The notes below the pieces were generated by a model. It did no database searches, was not told the origin of the DNA, and saw only the letters and a list, made by a program, of their open reading frames with translations. This document shows positions 34,688 through 44,866 of a DNA stretch of 64,000 nucleotides, in pieces. The translations under genes were made by a program, and so were the position numbers. The DNA lies in the NCBI GenBank assembly GCA_002478885.1, contig DLKC01000002.1:1-64000 (forward strand). The letters are read 5' to 3'. Source of the DNA: Chitinophagaceae bacterium UBA7600 (GTDB taxonomy: Bacteria > Bacteroidota > Bacteroidia > Chitinophagales > Chitinophagaceae). Each line of letters starts with the position of its first letter. Within the stretch, counting starts at the first letter, position 1.

Positions 34688-36415
34688 ATGCTGATTTTAA
34701 TGAAATTATTTCTGCGGTTTATGTTTTCTCAGTTGCTGTTATTTTTTAGCTGTATAACACTTTCATTCAGCCAGCAAATAATTCTTACAACCGGCCATAG
34801 CTTACTTAGCCTGGATCCAGGCCAGGGAAGTTGCGCTGTACAGGAAATAAAATTATCGTGCGATCCGCTTTTTCTTTCTGCGGCACTGTTTAAAGACACG
34901 CTCTATTACATTGGTACAGGGAATCATATCTATGTGTCTGCCTTGACTGATCCCTCATTTTGCAAAACACTCAATATATCTACAGTTTCCAATGCACTCA
35001 CTGTAGACAAAGAAGGTAATTTATTCCTGTTTGAAGACAACAGTGGAGACCTTATTAAGTTTAACCCGCATGACGGTACTCAAAAAGATCTTGGGCATGT
35101 AAATTATACTTCAGCGGGAGACCTTGTGTTCTATAAAGACAAGCTTTATCTTGCTGCGTATGATTTCAAGCTTGTCGAAATCGATCTCGTGCACCCGGAA
35201 CTAAGCACCGTATATATGAGTACGCAGCGGCATTCATTTTTAGGTCTTATTAATATACCGGTTGGATGTAATGAAAACAGGGTTTTTGGCGTTGAGCCTG
35301 ACAGCAGTAACCTAACCCTCTCTCACCTTGTGGAGATTGACATGGAGAAAAAGGAGGTAGGACAGACTTTATGTTCGATTCCATACAGTATACTCGACGC
35401 GGCCAGTATAACAGAGAATGGCACTTATAAGGTAAATATAAGTGCAGTTGTTATCGATCCTGATTGTACGCCGTCATCGCAGCACAACAGCATGTTAGTT
35501 ACAGCAACTACGGCTTCAAGCGACAGCATCTACTATTCACTGGATGGTGGTCTCAAAAACATCAATGGATTTTTCAAAGAAGTAGGCAAAGGGTATCATC
35601 AAATTTCTGCTGAAGCGGCCGGATGCGTTATCGACAGCATAATTGTAATTAACGATGTTGTTTCCCCCATGCTACAAGCGATCAGCCTGGGGCCCAACTG
35701 TTTCAACCGGACCAACGGGAGCATTCAACTTAGCACGATTAATAATAGCCTGTTCTCAACCAGCATTAACAGCAGTCCGTTTACGTATAACTATTATTAC
35801 GCTGGCATTGCAGCAGGAAATTACCACGTGTCGGTGAAAGATGCTGTCGGCTGCATGTGGGATACAACAGTTACCGTTCCTGCACCGGTTGTTTATAAAC
35901 CGTTGGTCGCAGTCAGCAAAACAAATCCACTCTGCTGGCGTTCTTCGCCCGGCAAAATAAAACTTGATATAACCGGTGGTGAAGGACCTTATTCTTTCGA
36001 CGTTAATGGAATAAATTATCCTTCAGGCCATGAAGTTTCCGGGCTATTCCCGACGGAATATCTTGTGCAAATCTTCAATCGCAATAGCTGCCTGGTGGAC
36101 TCGCTTAACGTTTTGCTGCAACAAGCCGGCAGCGGCAATTGTGACAGCGCTTATGTGCCCACAGCCTTCACGCCTAACAACGACGGCAAAAACGACTTGC
36201 TGCGCCCTCTTGTGGGCGGCTTTCCATCCAGCATTCAGTTTAATGTTTACAACAGGCTTGGCCAGCTTGTTTTTAGCACACATCAAATAAATGATGGCTG
36301 GAACGGCCTATACAAAGGGCAACCACAACCCACCGGAAGTTACGTATGGACACTACAGTATTCTGTCAATAACATACCAAGAATGTTCAAGGGCGCTACC
36401 TTGCTCATCCGTTGA
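34688..36415 (+). CDS. Secreted protein with T9SS type B sorting domain
   Basis: A 575-residue secreted protein. Signal peptide residues 1-29 (an ATG four codons on is equally possible). Residues about 30-245 look like a beta-propeller (NALTVDKEGNLFLFEDNSGDLIKFNPHDG and similar), followed by two or three Ig-like SprB-type segments (YYAGIAAGNYHVSVKDAVGC, DITGGEGPYSFDVNG). The end, from VPTAFTPNNDGKNDLLRP to the last residue, is the gliding-motility-associated type B sorting domain. It is probably attached to or released from the cell surface. Cysteines recur at one or two per module. Confidence 0.85.
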   Translation: MLILMKLFLRFMFSQLLLFFSCITLSFSQQIILTTGHSLLSLDPGQGSCAVQEIKLSCDPLFLSAALFKDTLYYIGTGNHIYVSALTDPSFCKTLNISTVSNALTVDKEGNLFLFEDNSGDLIKFNPHDGTQKDLGHVNYTSAGDLVFYKDKLYLAAYDFKLVEIDLVHPELSTVYMSTQRHSFLGLINIPVGCNENRVFGVEPDSSNLTLSHLVEIDMEKKEVGQTLCSIPYSILDAASITENGTYKVNISAVVIDPDCTPSSQHNSMLVTATTASSDSIYYSLDGGLKNINGFFKEVGKGYHQISAEAAGCVIDSIIVINDVVSPMLQAISLGPNCFNRTNGSIQLSTINNSLFSTSINSSPFTYNYYYAGIAAGNYHVSVKDAVGCMWDTTVTVPAPVVYKPLVAVSKTNPLCWRSSPGKIKLDITGGEGPYSFDVNGINYPSGHEVSGLFPTEYLVQIFNRNSCLVDSLNVLLQQAGSGNCDSAYVPTAFTPNNDGKNDLLRPLVGGFPSSIQFNVYNRLGQLVFSTHQINDGWNGLYKGQPQPTGSYVWTLQYSVNNIPRMFKGATLLIR

Positions 36416-36649
36416 GTTATTTGTGCTAAATATGCGCACGGCACTTCAGGTATTGTTAGCGGTCTCTTTTAGTGCGAGAAAAACCAAGCTTAAAGTAAAA
36501 GTTGCAATCCCATACATACCCGGCTGGCATTTGAACGGTGCGGTCACCACCCACCATACTGCGCACAGCAGCATTAACTATTGGTCTGCCGATAATATAT
36601 TTTCCTGTTTATTTTATAAGATTTAAATTGTTATGTCCAACCACTTCAA

Positions 36650-38167
36650 ATGCGGCAACTGATCATCATCCTTGCTCTGGTAACCAATGCATCCTTTGCT
36701 TTTACTCAAGCCCAAAAACTTGACACGGTTCTAAGTGTGAGATGGTTTAATGGCGCCTGGCAAAACAGTTCAAGAACAATTAATAATTATGACGAAGACT
36801 GCAGATTGAAAACTGTGCTAGTCCAAAACTGGAACGTAATTACCGGTAAATGGGCCGATTTCTCAAATAAGCAATACAGCTATACCAATGAGCATTATAT
36901 AGTCGAAATCATGACCCAGCTGTGGCTCGACGACAGCTGGACTAATTCTTACAGGCAGATTTATAGTTACTATCCTTCCTGGCAAATACAATCAGTTACA
37001 GACCAAAACTGGCTTACCGATCACTGGAGTAATTACCGATTAGTCAGCAACACGTACGATAGCAACGGATATATTGATTCCGTATTAACACAATCATCAG
37101 ACAACGATGAACCCTTTACAAACTATGCAATCGACGTGTATTCGTACAATAATGATGGCAGCTTGCGGGAAACAGTTAACCAGTTCTGGAATAACGTAAG
37201 CAAGATATGGGTCAATTACATAAAAGAGTCATTCACATACAACAGCAACAAGACCATTCATTCGTCCACCGAGGCCTTTTGGAATTACAGTTCAGCACTA
37301 TGGCAGCCAGGCACACAAACGCTATATACCTACACCGTAGCAGGAAAACTATACAATTATACGATACAGGGCTGGCAGGCAAATCAATGGGTTAATCAGT
37401 GGCTTTATAGCGCGTACTTCGATACCAATGGTTTCCCAAGCGGTGTGCTAATTGAAAGATGGGATGGATTTGACTGGGAAAAGTTCAGGCAGAATAGCGA
37501 TAAAAATAACAGCGATGGAACAATTCGTCAACATACCGCACAGTATTGGGTAGAAACGCTGAATAATTGGGTAAACGATCTTCAGGATACTTATACCTAT
37601 TCCGCCTCGTGCCTGTTACCGTTACAGTTGCTGTCCTTTACCGCTGCGCAATATGGCGCGGAAGTAAAAATAAGATGGGCAACTACCGATGAAATAAACA
37701 TGAAAGCATTCAATATACAACGCAGCTTTAATGGCAAGGATTTTAACTCAATCGGCCATATAACGCCGAGGAGCGCTACGGGTGTCAACACCTACGATTA
37801 TGTTGATGCAATCGATAATATTGGTGTAGCCAAAATTTATTACCGGCTACAGGCTGTTAACCAAGACCAGTCATATACGTTTTCACGCATCGTTCCCTTA
37901 ACAATTACCAGCAATAAGGAAACGCTGAAAGTCTACCCCAATCCTGCAAAAAATATAATAACCATTTCCTTCAGCAGCCCCGGCAACCGTAAAGCAAAAA
38001 TACAGATCAACGATATGCGGGGTAATACCGTTTATCGCCATGCGCTGAATGCCACAGAACAAAACAACACTGTGTTCGCAGATATTTCATCGCTCAGCAA
38101 AGGCACATACCATTTATTACTTATAACAGGAACCGATATTCAGCAAACAATGTTTATTAAACCATAA
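36650..38167 (+). CDS. Secreted W-rich repeat protein with T9SS type A tail
   Basis: A 505-residue protein with a signal peptide (residues 1-18, FAFTQ). Residues about 25-325 contain eight or so repeats of 35-40 residues, each with a W...W pair and a tyrosine-rich strand (for example NQFWNNVSKIWVNYIKESFTY), reminiscent of YD-type beta repeats. A fibronectin-like domain follows (LPLQLLSFTAAQYGAEVKIRW to YRLQAVNQDQSYTFS), then a type A sorting domain (LKVYPNPAKNIITISF to IQQTMFIKP). Such proteins sit on the cell surface; the ligand is unknown. It lies 234 bases after the other T9SS cargo gene. Confidence 0.8.
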   Translation: MRQLIIILALVTNASFAFTQAQKLDTVLSVRWFNGAWQNSSRTINNYDEDCRLKTVLVQNWNVITGKWADFSNKQYSYTNEHYIVEIMTQLWLDDSWTNSYRQIYSYYPSWQIQSVTDQNWLTDHWSNYRLVSNTYDSNGYIDSVLTQSSDNDEPFTNYAIDVYSYNNDGSLRETVNQFWNNVSKIWVNYIKESFTYNSNKTIHSSTEAFWNYSSALWQPGTQTLYTYTVAGKLYNYTIQGWQANQWVNQWLYSAYFDTNGFPSGVLIERWDGFDWEKFRQNSDKNNSDGTIRQHTAQYWVETLNNWVNDLQDTYTYSASCLLPLQLLSFTAAQYGAEVKIRWATTDEINMKAFNIQRSFNGKDFNSIGHITPRSATGVNTYDYVDAIDNIGVAKIYYRLQAVNQDQSYTFSRIVPLTITSNKETLKVYPNPAKNIITISFSSPGNRKAKIQINDMRGNTVYRHALNATEQNNTVFADISSLSKGTYHLLLITGTDIQQTMFIKP

Positions 38168-38228
38168 GCCATTTGCGACGCGCTATATGCAATAGCACAA
38201 TCTTCTCCCATGCACATTTTTTCTATGG

Positions 38229-38278
38229 ACCGGGCTACTGTACTGCTATTATACATCGTTGCGTCGCACACTTCAGGG
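38229..38278. repeat. Dispersed repeat, copy 15 (single left arm)
   Basis: Outer end ACCGGGCT and canonical core GTTGCGTCGCACACTTCAGG. A possible decayed core TTGCGACGCGC lies at 38172, not counted. Confidence 0.75.
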
Positions 38279-38429
38279 TTCGGTTCAATTTTGCACAGGA
38301 GTTCATGCGGGAAGGTAACCACGCTCAATATTTCAACTCATAGGTGTATTGCAGAAAAAACACTATAAACTTCATTGCTGTATGGCTGCACTTAAAACGT
38401 TATTTTAGCTGAATTGCACAAACGCCAAC

Positions 38430-39797
38430 ATGAAAAAAATAGCATTTCTTCTTTTGTTCGCCGTCTCTCACTTTGTTGCAAATGCACAGACTGATACTCT
38501 TGCACAAAATCTAAACGAATACTTGCTTGCTGCAAACAGGCAAAACAAGTTCAATGGAAATGCACTGGTGGCAGTGCATGGACAGATTGTTCTTCAAAAA
38601 AGTTATGGCAATAAAAATTTTGTATCCGATGTGCTGAATGACTCCAACACCGTTTTTCAAATCGCCTCAGCAACAAAGCAGTTCACAGCGACCGTTGTAA
38701 TGAAATTGCAGGAAGAGGGCAAATTATCAGTGCATGATACGCTTAGTAAATATTTCCCCTCTTTTAAATATGCCGGTAAAATTACCCTTGAGCAATTGTT
38801 AACACACACTTCCGGTTTATACGATTATGTTTCTGACATAGACGAAAGCGATTCCGGCATTGTGTGCCATCCTGTTAACCGCGAACTTGTTACTGAACTT
38901 ATTTTTAAACACGATCTTTATTTTAAACCCGGCACGCAGTTCAGTTATTGTAATTCCGGTTATTACCTCCTTGGGCTGATTATAGAAAAAGTGTCAGGCA
39001 AATCTTATGAACAAAATGTGCGCGACATTGTGTTTTCGCCACTGCAGATGAACCGTAGTTTCTTCGACTTTAAAAGCATAGCTGACAGTAATATTGCAAC
39101 AGGTTATAAAGCCCTTACCAACACTTACCACGAAACAGCTTTTGGATGGCGATGGGATTCCACCGTAACCTTCGCAGCAGGCGGCATCTATAGCACAACA
39201 GGCGATATGTACCGCTGGGCACAGGCAATTGCTGCACAGAAAATTCTAACAGCAGCATCGTGGCAGGCTATGCTTACACCACACATCGACAGCTATGGCT
39301 ACGGCATTTATGCAGACTCCCTTTATAGCAGGGTTGCATACACCCATGGTGGGGGCATACCAGGTTTTACTAGTTTTCTCTGCTACGTTCCAGTAGACGA
39401 TCTCACGATTATTTTACTGTGCAACCAGGGCTGGTTTGGAGAAGCGTTGAACACTACTAACGCAGATCTTGCGGGCATCGTCTTCCATAAACCGGTTGAG
39501 CCAATGAAAGAACTTAGCGGCATACAATTCTCCGTTGATACACTAAAAAAATATGTGGGCAAGTACGATTTTGACAAGAAGCACCATGTATATATAACGC
39601 TTGAAGACGGGCAGCTTTACATGGAAGCTCCGCAGGGCGGCTTGCCAAAATCGCCGCTGTATGCAGACACGCAAACAAATTTTTATTTAAAAATTATCAA
39701 TGCAAGAATTGAATTTGTAAACGACGGGGCGGGCAATATCAGTTCACTCATTGCACATTATGCAGGCAAGAGCGAAGTATGTAAAAAAGTGAAATAA
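38430..39797 (+). CDS. Serine beta-lactamase-like hydrolase (class C/esterase type)
   Basis: A 455-residue exported protein, signal peptide residues 1-19 (NAQ). It has the class C penicillin-binding fold motifs: SATK (Ser80 nucleophile, Lys83), YCN (Tyr173, Asn175) in FSYCNSGYYLLG, and HGGG as the KTG-like third motif in YTHGGGIPGF. A C-terminal 100-residue beta domain (VGKYDFDKKHHVYITLEDGQLYM) resembles the lipocalin-like DUF3471 tail common in these proteins. It is more probably an esterase or D-amino-peptidase than a resistance enzyme, as is usual for this form. Confidence 0.88.
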   Translation: MKKIAFLLLFAVSHFVANAQTDTLAQNLNEYLLAANRQNKFNGNALVAVHGQIVLQKSYGNKNFVSDVLNDSNTVFQIASATKQFTATVVMKLQEEGKLSVHDTLSKYFPSFKYAGKITLEQLLTHTSGLYDYVSDIDESDSGIVCHPVNRELVTELIFKHDLYFKPGTQFSYCNSGYYLLGLIIEKVSGKSYEQNVRDIVFSPLQMNRSFFDFKSIADSNIATGYKALTNTYHETAFGWRWDSTVTFAAGGIYSTTGDMYRWAQAIAAQKILTAASWQAMLTPHIDSYGYGIYADSLYSRVAYTHGGGIPGFTSFLCYVPVDDLTIILLCNQGWFGEALNTTNADLAGIVFHKPVEPMKELSGIQFSVDTLKKYVGKYDFDKKHHVYITLEDGQLYMEAPQGGLPKSPLYADTQTNFYLKIINARIEFVNDGAGNISSLIAHYAGKSEVCKKVK

Positions 39798-39850
39798 TTG
39801 TTGTATATGTTTAACCAGGATTATATTACTGGGTTAGACAATATTGATGA

Positions 39851-40060
39851 TACAAGCTTTGGTATTCCATTGCATCGTTCTTTGCGTCGCACTCTTGTAC
39901 GAAAGGTTCTATGCGGAGCATTTTTAAACAGCCGGCACTAAGAAAAACAAATTGTTCTCTATAAAGACTATGGATTTACCTTAAACCGTGCTTTGCCGCA
40001 TACAGTACAAAAAGCACAAGAGTGCGACGCAACTGATGATGCCATTTGCACTGCCGCCGG
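39851..40060. repeat. Dispersed inverted repeat, copy 16 (two near-perfect arms)
   Basis: Left core TTTGCGTCGCACTCTTGTAC (39881) and right core GCACAAGAGTGCGACGCAAC (40014) pair at 18 of 19 central positions. The flanks GCATC and GATGATGCC also pair. The outer end is TGCCGCCGG. The rest of this 462-base gap holds nothing else recognised. Confidence 0.92.
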
Positions 40061-40259
40061 TGACACAATTGTATTGTTTCCACACTTTGGAATAGCAGAC
40101 AATTCTTCTTCCACATGATAATGCTGGCTTTTTATTTTTTCAAAAAGGTAACTTTAATGAAAATGTAAAAATGCTGATAACGGGAAAACCACCTTCAAAA
40201 GAATTTTTTACGAGTGCAAAAAACACAAACCCCATTTTCACTATACAAATTCCTGATCT

Positions 40260-41636
40260 ATGATAATTATGTATTTCCGACGCCACCAAACACCTGCTGT
40301 TTTTCTTACGCTGCTTTTTACTTTGCTTGTCTTTGCTGCCTGTAACAAAGCAAATATCCTAAGCTCATTAAGTAAAACTGAAAGTTCAGATGCTATGCTA
40401 ATCCCAGCGAGCAACAAGCCAAATATTGTCATCATCCTCGGCGATGACATCGGTTACGACGCTATTGCCATTAACGGCAATCAAAGCTTCGAAACCCCCA
40501 ATATTGACCGGATGGCAAATGATGGGATGAACTTCACCCAATGTTACGGTTCACCGTTATGCTCTCCGTCACGTACAGCGTTTGTATCGGGCAAATATAA
40601 TTTCAGGAATTACAATGAATGGGGCGTATACGATCTTAGTTCGAAGACCTTTGCCAATTTGGCCAAAGACGCCGGCTATGCCACATTCGTAGCAGGCAAA
40701 TGGCAGTTTGATGGAGGAGACAGCGCTGTACATACGATGGGTTTTGATGACTATTCCTTGTGGGACGCCATCAAGGCAGGAGCGCCCGGCAGGCATTATA
40801 AAGACCCCAAGATCTATGAAAACGGAGCCTTCCTTTCTTCAGCCAAAACGGATGGACAATATGGAGATGACATATTTACCCGAAGGGCACTCAGGTTCAT
40901 CAAACAAAACAGGAACAAGCAGTTTTTCGTGTTTTTCCCGATTACGTTATGCCACGATCCTTATTCGCCTACGCCCGATGATCCTGCGTTCGCAGGGTGG
41001 AATTCCAGGAACCCTTCCGATGTAAGCTGGTTTCCGTCTATGATGAAGTATATGGATAAAAAAGTTGGAGAAATTATGGATTCACTTAAAACATGGAATT
41101 TGTACAACAATACAATCGTAATGTTCGCTGGCGATAATGGCACGCCTCATGGCATCTGGTATAAGTACAACGGGGTGCTGAGAGAAGGGGGCAAAAGCCT
41201 AACCTCTGAAAGAGGAACACACGTGCCTTTAATGGTTACCTGGCCCGCAAAGATTGCTGCCGGTTCTGTAAGTCGTAACCTTGTCGAATTTCAGGACTTT
41301 TTTCCAACGGTGGCGGATGCGGTGGGTGTAAGCATAATGGGACAATATGGTACGATGGACGGCACCAGTTTTTATCCGCAATTGACCGGGGCCAGCTATA
41401 AGCCCAGGGATTGGGTATTCAATCATTATCAACCCAACACCAATAAAGGAAACGACCAGCTAAGACGCTGGATAAACGATACTACATACAAACTTTATGA
41501 CAGCACCGATAAATTCTATAATATTTATCTTGATCCCGAGGAAGAGCATCCAATAAAGCGCAGCCAGATGACCGACGCAGAAAAAAGTTTAAAACAAAGG
41601 TTTAGCGACATCATGGATTCATTAAAGTTGCCATAA
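40260..41636 (+). CDS. Sulfatase lipoprotein (type I formylglycine)
   Basis: A 458-residue sulfatase with a lipoprotein signal ending VFAAC (Cys28). Residues 59-63 (ILGDD) provide metal ligands, and C101SPSR is the type I motif in which the Cys is changed to formylglycine by a maturing enzyme not found in this window. KWQFDG, FFVFFPITLCHDPY and MVMFAGDNGTPHG-like segments match the arylsulfatase fold. It would desulfate a polysaccharide or glycoconjugate at the cell surface. No glycosidase is adjacent, so the substrate is unclear. Confidence 0.9.
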   Translation: MIIMYFRRHQTPAVFLTLLFTLLVFAACNKANILSSLSKTESSDAMLIPASNKPNIVIILGDDIGYDAIAINGNQSFETPNIDRMANDGMNFTQCYGSPLCSPSRTAFVSGKYNFRNYNEWGVYDLSSKTFANLAKDAGYATFVAGKWQFDGGDSAVHTMGFDDYSLWDAIKAGAPGRHYKDPKIYENGAFLSSAKTDGQYGDDIFTRRALRFIKQNRNKQFFVFFPITLCHDPYSPTPDDPAFAGWNSRNPSDVSWFPSMMKYMDKKVGEIMDSLKTWNLYNNTIVMFAGDNGTPHGIWYKYNGVLREGGKSLTSERGTHVPLMVTWPAKIAAGSVSRNLVEFQDFFPTVADAVGVSIMGQYGTMDGTSFYPQLTGASYKPRDWVFNHYQPNTNKGNDQLRRWINDTTYKLYDSTDKFYNIYLDPEEEHPIKRSQMTDAEKSLKQRFSDIMDSLKLP

Positions 41637-41717
41637 AGAATCAAAGACTCTTTTTTCTATGATTATCGCTGGATCACAGATTAACTTGCATCGAAAAGGT
41701 GTTTCAATCTATTTAAA

Positions 41718-44075
41718 CTACCATTTCACATTCCATGTGACCGAAGGTATGATAGGGAACAACGAAACCTGTTTGGCAGTCACTTTTAAGGTGCCGTTGG
41801 CAGCACTGCCTTCCTGGTCATAATAATAGAAATAAGGGTTCTGCCGGCTATAAACATTGTAAATACTGAAAACCCAGTTGCTGGCATATTTTCTAGGCTT
41901 TTTGTGAACCGGGGTGTAAGTAGCGGAGAAATCGAGCCTGTGATAAGGAGCCATGCGATAGGCATTGATACTGCTGAACTCCTGCGTTAACACGCCACCA
42001 ATAAAATAAAACCGTTCAGGCAGCGAGATGGCGTTGCCTGTGCCAAAAACAAACACTGAAGAGAGCTTCCATTTCTTCGTAAGCTCGTATGCCGAAACAA
42101 TAGAAAGATCGTGGCGTCGATCGTATTTGCTGGGGTATTTCTCGCCGCCATTCAAATCAGGAAATTTGCGCCAGGTCCATGAAAGCGTGTAACCAACCCA
42201 GCCTGTAAGCCTGCCCTTTACTTTGTTTACAAAAAGTTCGGCCCCGTAGCTCCATCCCTTTCCAAACACAAAACTCTCTTCCGGATCTTGTAACGTGTTT
42301 GGTGTATACCCTTCCTTGTATTCGATCTGGTTTTGCATGGTCTTGTAATAAATTTCAATAGAAGTTTCAAACATATTATTGCTGAAATTGCGGAAGTAAC
42401 CCGCTGCATACTGCCAGCCAACCTGCGGTTTAACCCGGTAAGTGCTCGGTACCCAAATGTCCGTCGGAAGCGTAGTGCCGGCGTTGCTTACAAGATGAAT
42501 ATATTGGTAGTTCTTTGTTACCGCCGCCTTAATGGAACTTTCGTCATTCAGCGAATAACGCACCGTAAGCCTTGGTTCAAAACCGCCATAAGATTTGATT
42601 ACCTGTCCGGGGCCATAAGTTGTACTGTCAAGTTTGTTTCCGTCAGCATCGGTGGTATACGAGGTATACCTGCCCACTTGCTGGAAACGGCTGTAACGCA
42701 CGCCATAATTTAGTTTGATAGCGCGGGAAATTTCCCAATCGTCCTGAATATAAATGGCAAATTCGTTTGCGTATTTTTTTTGCACGTTAGCAGGGGCAAA
42801 TACTGTTGTATCCTGTTTGCCACTCACCACACTTGGCAGAAAAGTGTGAAAGGTGTATTGCCCGCCAAATTTCAGTTTGTGTTCGGGCGATGCATAAAAA
42901 TCAAAATCGGTCTTTGCATTGAGGTCCTTGATACCCGACTTAAGGCCTATACTAAAATCGTTTTGTGTTCCATTGAACTCAAAGCCGTAGTCGTTATAAA
43001 TCAAAGAAGTGTTGGCAAATAATTTTTTATTGAACACATGATTCCAGCGTAGTGTAGCTGTTGCATTGCCCCACGGCACTTCCGTAGTGAATGAACGCTT
43101 GGCATTATTAAAATTAAATCTATCCCTTCCAAAATACCCGCTTAAAAAAAGCCTGTCTTTATCGGAGAACTTGTAATTCACTTTCGCATTGAGATCATAG
43201 AAATAATAACCCGATCCGTAAAAACTATTACTCTTGCCGATAAAGGGTTTAATCAAAAAATCAATATAAGTGCGGCGGGCCGAGATCATATAAGACGCCT
43301 TTTCCCTGAACATGGGACCTTGTACGGAAAACCTTGACGATATAAGCCCTATTCCGGCATCTACCTGCGTTTTGTTTGTATTGCCGTCCTTCATGGCAAC
43401 GTCAATCACCGAAGACAGCCTGCCACCATATTGAGGAGGAATTCCACCCTTAATAAGGGTAAGATTTTTAATTGCATCTGAATTGAAGACAGAAAAAAAA
43501 CCGAACAGATGCCCCGTATTGTAAACAACGGCCTCATCAAGCATGATAAGATTTTGATCAGGGCCTCCGCCACGAACATAAAAGCCAGAATTACCCTCTC
43601 CTGCGTTTCGCACACCGGGCAATAATTGCAGCGCTTTTAGAATGTCAACCTCGCCGAAAAATGGAGGTAAAGACTTTATAGCGTTAATGCTCAAGTCAAT
43701 TTTACCCATCTGCGCGCTTTTGATATTACTTTCTCTTTTCCGGCCGGTGACTGTTACACTGTTAAGGTTAGTAGAAGAGGGTGATACTAAAATATTCAAG
43801 GTCCGGTTCTCATTGAAAGCTACATCAACAAGCTTAGCATCATACCCTACAAACGAAACAAGCAACTGGTAGTTGCCCCCGGAAAGGGTGATCGAGTAAA
43901 AGCCATATTGGTTCGTAGTAACACCTCTCCCCTCGCCTTTTATGGTGATGTTTGCCCCGATAAGTGTTTCCCCGGTAAGGGAATCTTTTATATATCCATT
44001 AAGTGTAAACTTCTCCTGGCCCTGAACGGCACAGAAAAAAAACAGACCACAGAACAAGAAATTTAATTGCTTCAT
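41718..44075 (-). CDS. TonB-dependent outer-membrane receptor with CarboxypepD_reg-like domain
   Basis: A 785-residue receptor. Order: signal peptide (1-19, VQGQ), carboxypeptidase-regulatory-like domain (about 23-105), plug domain with LKALQLLPGVRNAGEGNSGFYVRGGGPDQNLIMLDEAVVYN, and a 22-strand barrel ending in an aromatic residue (TWNVKW). It lacks a SusD partner. An upstream gene on the same strand, 76 bases away, encodes a DUF3347 protein; they may form one transcript. That pairing hints at a metal or metal-chelate rather than a glycan, but the ligand is not shown by sequence. Confidence 0.9.
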   Translation of the reverse strand: MKQLNFLFCGLFFFCAVQGQEKFTLNGYIKDSLTGETLIGANITIKGEGRGVTTNQYGFYSITLSGGNYQLLVSFVGYDAKLVDVAFNENRTLNILVSPSSTNLNSVTVTGRKRESNIKSAQMGKIDLSINAIKSLPPFFGEVDILKALQLLPGVRNAGEGNSGFYVRGGGPDQNLIMLDEAVVYNTGHLFGFFSVFNSDAIKNLTLIKGGIPPQYGGRLSSVIDVAMKDGNTNKTQVDAGIGLISSRFSVQGPMFREKASYMISARRTYIDFLIKPFIGKSNSFYGSGYYFYDLNAKVNYKFSDKDRLFLSGYFGRDRFNFNNAKRSFTTEVPWGNATATLRWNHVFNKKLFANTSLIYNDYGFEFNGTQNDFSIGLKSGIKDLNAKTDFDFYASPEHKLKFGGQYTFHTFLPSVVSGKQDTTVFAPANVQKKYANEFAIYIQDDWEISRAIKLNYGVRYSRFQQVGRYTSYTTDADGNKLDSTTYGPGQVIKSYGGFEPRLTVRYSLNDESSIKAAVTKNYQYIHLVSNAGTTLPTDIWVPSTYRVKPQVGWQYAAGYFRNFSNNMFETSIEIYYKTMQNQIEYKEGYTPNTLQDPEESFVFGKGWSYGAELFVNKVKGRLTGWVGYTLSWTWRKFPDLNGGEKYPSKYDRRHDLSIVSAYELTKKWKLSSVFVFGTGNAISLPERFYFIGGVLTQEFSSINAYRMAPYHRLDFSATYTPVHKKPRKYASNWVFSIYNVYSRQNPYFYYYDQEGSAANGTLKVTAKQVSLFPIIPSVTWNVKW

Positions 44076-44151
44076 TATGTCATAGGTTCATCCGGGATTA
44101 AGAACAAAAACAACGGCCGGTTGTTCAATATCCTGCATCCGCATTTAACTT

Positions 44152-44769
44152 TTATTTCGAACGGTAGTCAAGAGAGTCTTCAACACTGCCACAGCCAATC
44201 ATTCCCGAAGCGTAGCGCGGGTGCTTTTTACCAAGATATGGGTTAATGATTTCCTTTGTATTCGATAGCCAATAGCCTTCCTCCTGATCATTAAAGGCCA
44301 TTGGGCACTTATCATGGTAAATGATCTGCTGGTCGTATTGCACCGTGCGCAAAAGATTATACAGATTTTCACTGAGCGTATAAAACGACCGGCGCATACC
44401 TTCCAGTGTTGTCTCGCCCGAAATGCCAAGCGCTTCCGCCGACACACTCTCTGAAAAACTTTTTGCAGTAGCAATAATTGTGGTATCGGCCTTCAAGGTC
44501 TCGTAAGGCACTTGAGCCGTAAGGCCTGCAAGGGTAGTTCCCTGTTTAGCCGCTGTAACGGAATCCCATTCAACCAGGGCGTTCTTCAGGGCAAAATAAC
44601 TATCAAGCATTTCATTAAAAGGCTTATTAAATACGTCGCTGTTTTTCCCCTGAACCAGCGGCTGCTGCTTCGGTGCTTTAGTTAATGGCTCTGCGCCACC
44701 TGTAAAAAAAATAAAATACACCGCCACCGCTATCGCGGTAATACCAATCAGCAATAAGCCTTTTTTCAT
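44152..44769 (-). CDS. Membrane-anchored DUF3347 protein
   Basis: A 205-residue protein with one N-terminal helix (residues 4-22), then a linker and a DUF3347 domain. The signature parts are KCPMAFNDQEEGYWLSNTKEIINPYLG and GMIGCGSVEDSL, matching the protein at 10020. Start 44769 is chosen because a good promoter lies just upstream and the longer frame to 44814 would overlap it. It probably shares a transcript with the TonB-dependent receptor downstream. A metal-binding function is family knowledge, not shown. Confidence 0.82.
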   Translation of the reverse strand: MKKGLLLIGITAIAVAVYFIFFTGGAEPLTKAPKQQPLVQGKNSDVFNKPFNEMLDSYFALKNALVEWDSVTAAKQGTTLAGLTAQVPYETLKADTTIIATAKSFSESVSAEALGISGETTLEGMRRSFYTLSENLYNLLRTVQYDQQIIYHDKCPMAFNDQEEGYWLSNTKEIINPYLGKKHPRYASGMIGCGSVEDSLDYRSK

Positions 44770-44785
44770 ATCTAGATTTTGACTG

Positions 44786-44815
44786 CAAAAATATCGGTTA
44801 ACTGGTTCTGCCAAT
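44786..44815 (-). promoter_or_regulatory. Promoter of the DUF3347/receptor transcript
   Basis: On the minus strand ATTG (44812-44815), 18 bases, then TATTTTTG (44786-44793), an exact TAnnTTTG -7 box 16 bases before the ATG. Confidence 0.55.
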
Positions 44816-44866
44816 AAATTTTATGCAAGCGGCTATCAGCGTGAGCCGTTTTTGAACCATTTTTTG

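Noticed and set aside
38168..38190. A further repeat arm (TTGCGACGCGC)
   Set aside because: The core differs from the otherwise invariant sequence and no flanking arm sequence is present, so it was not counted.
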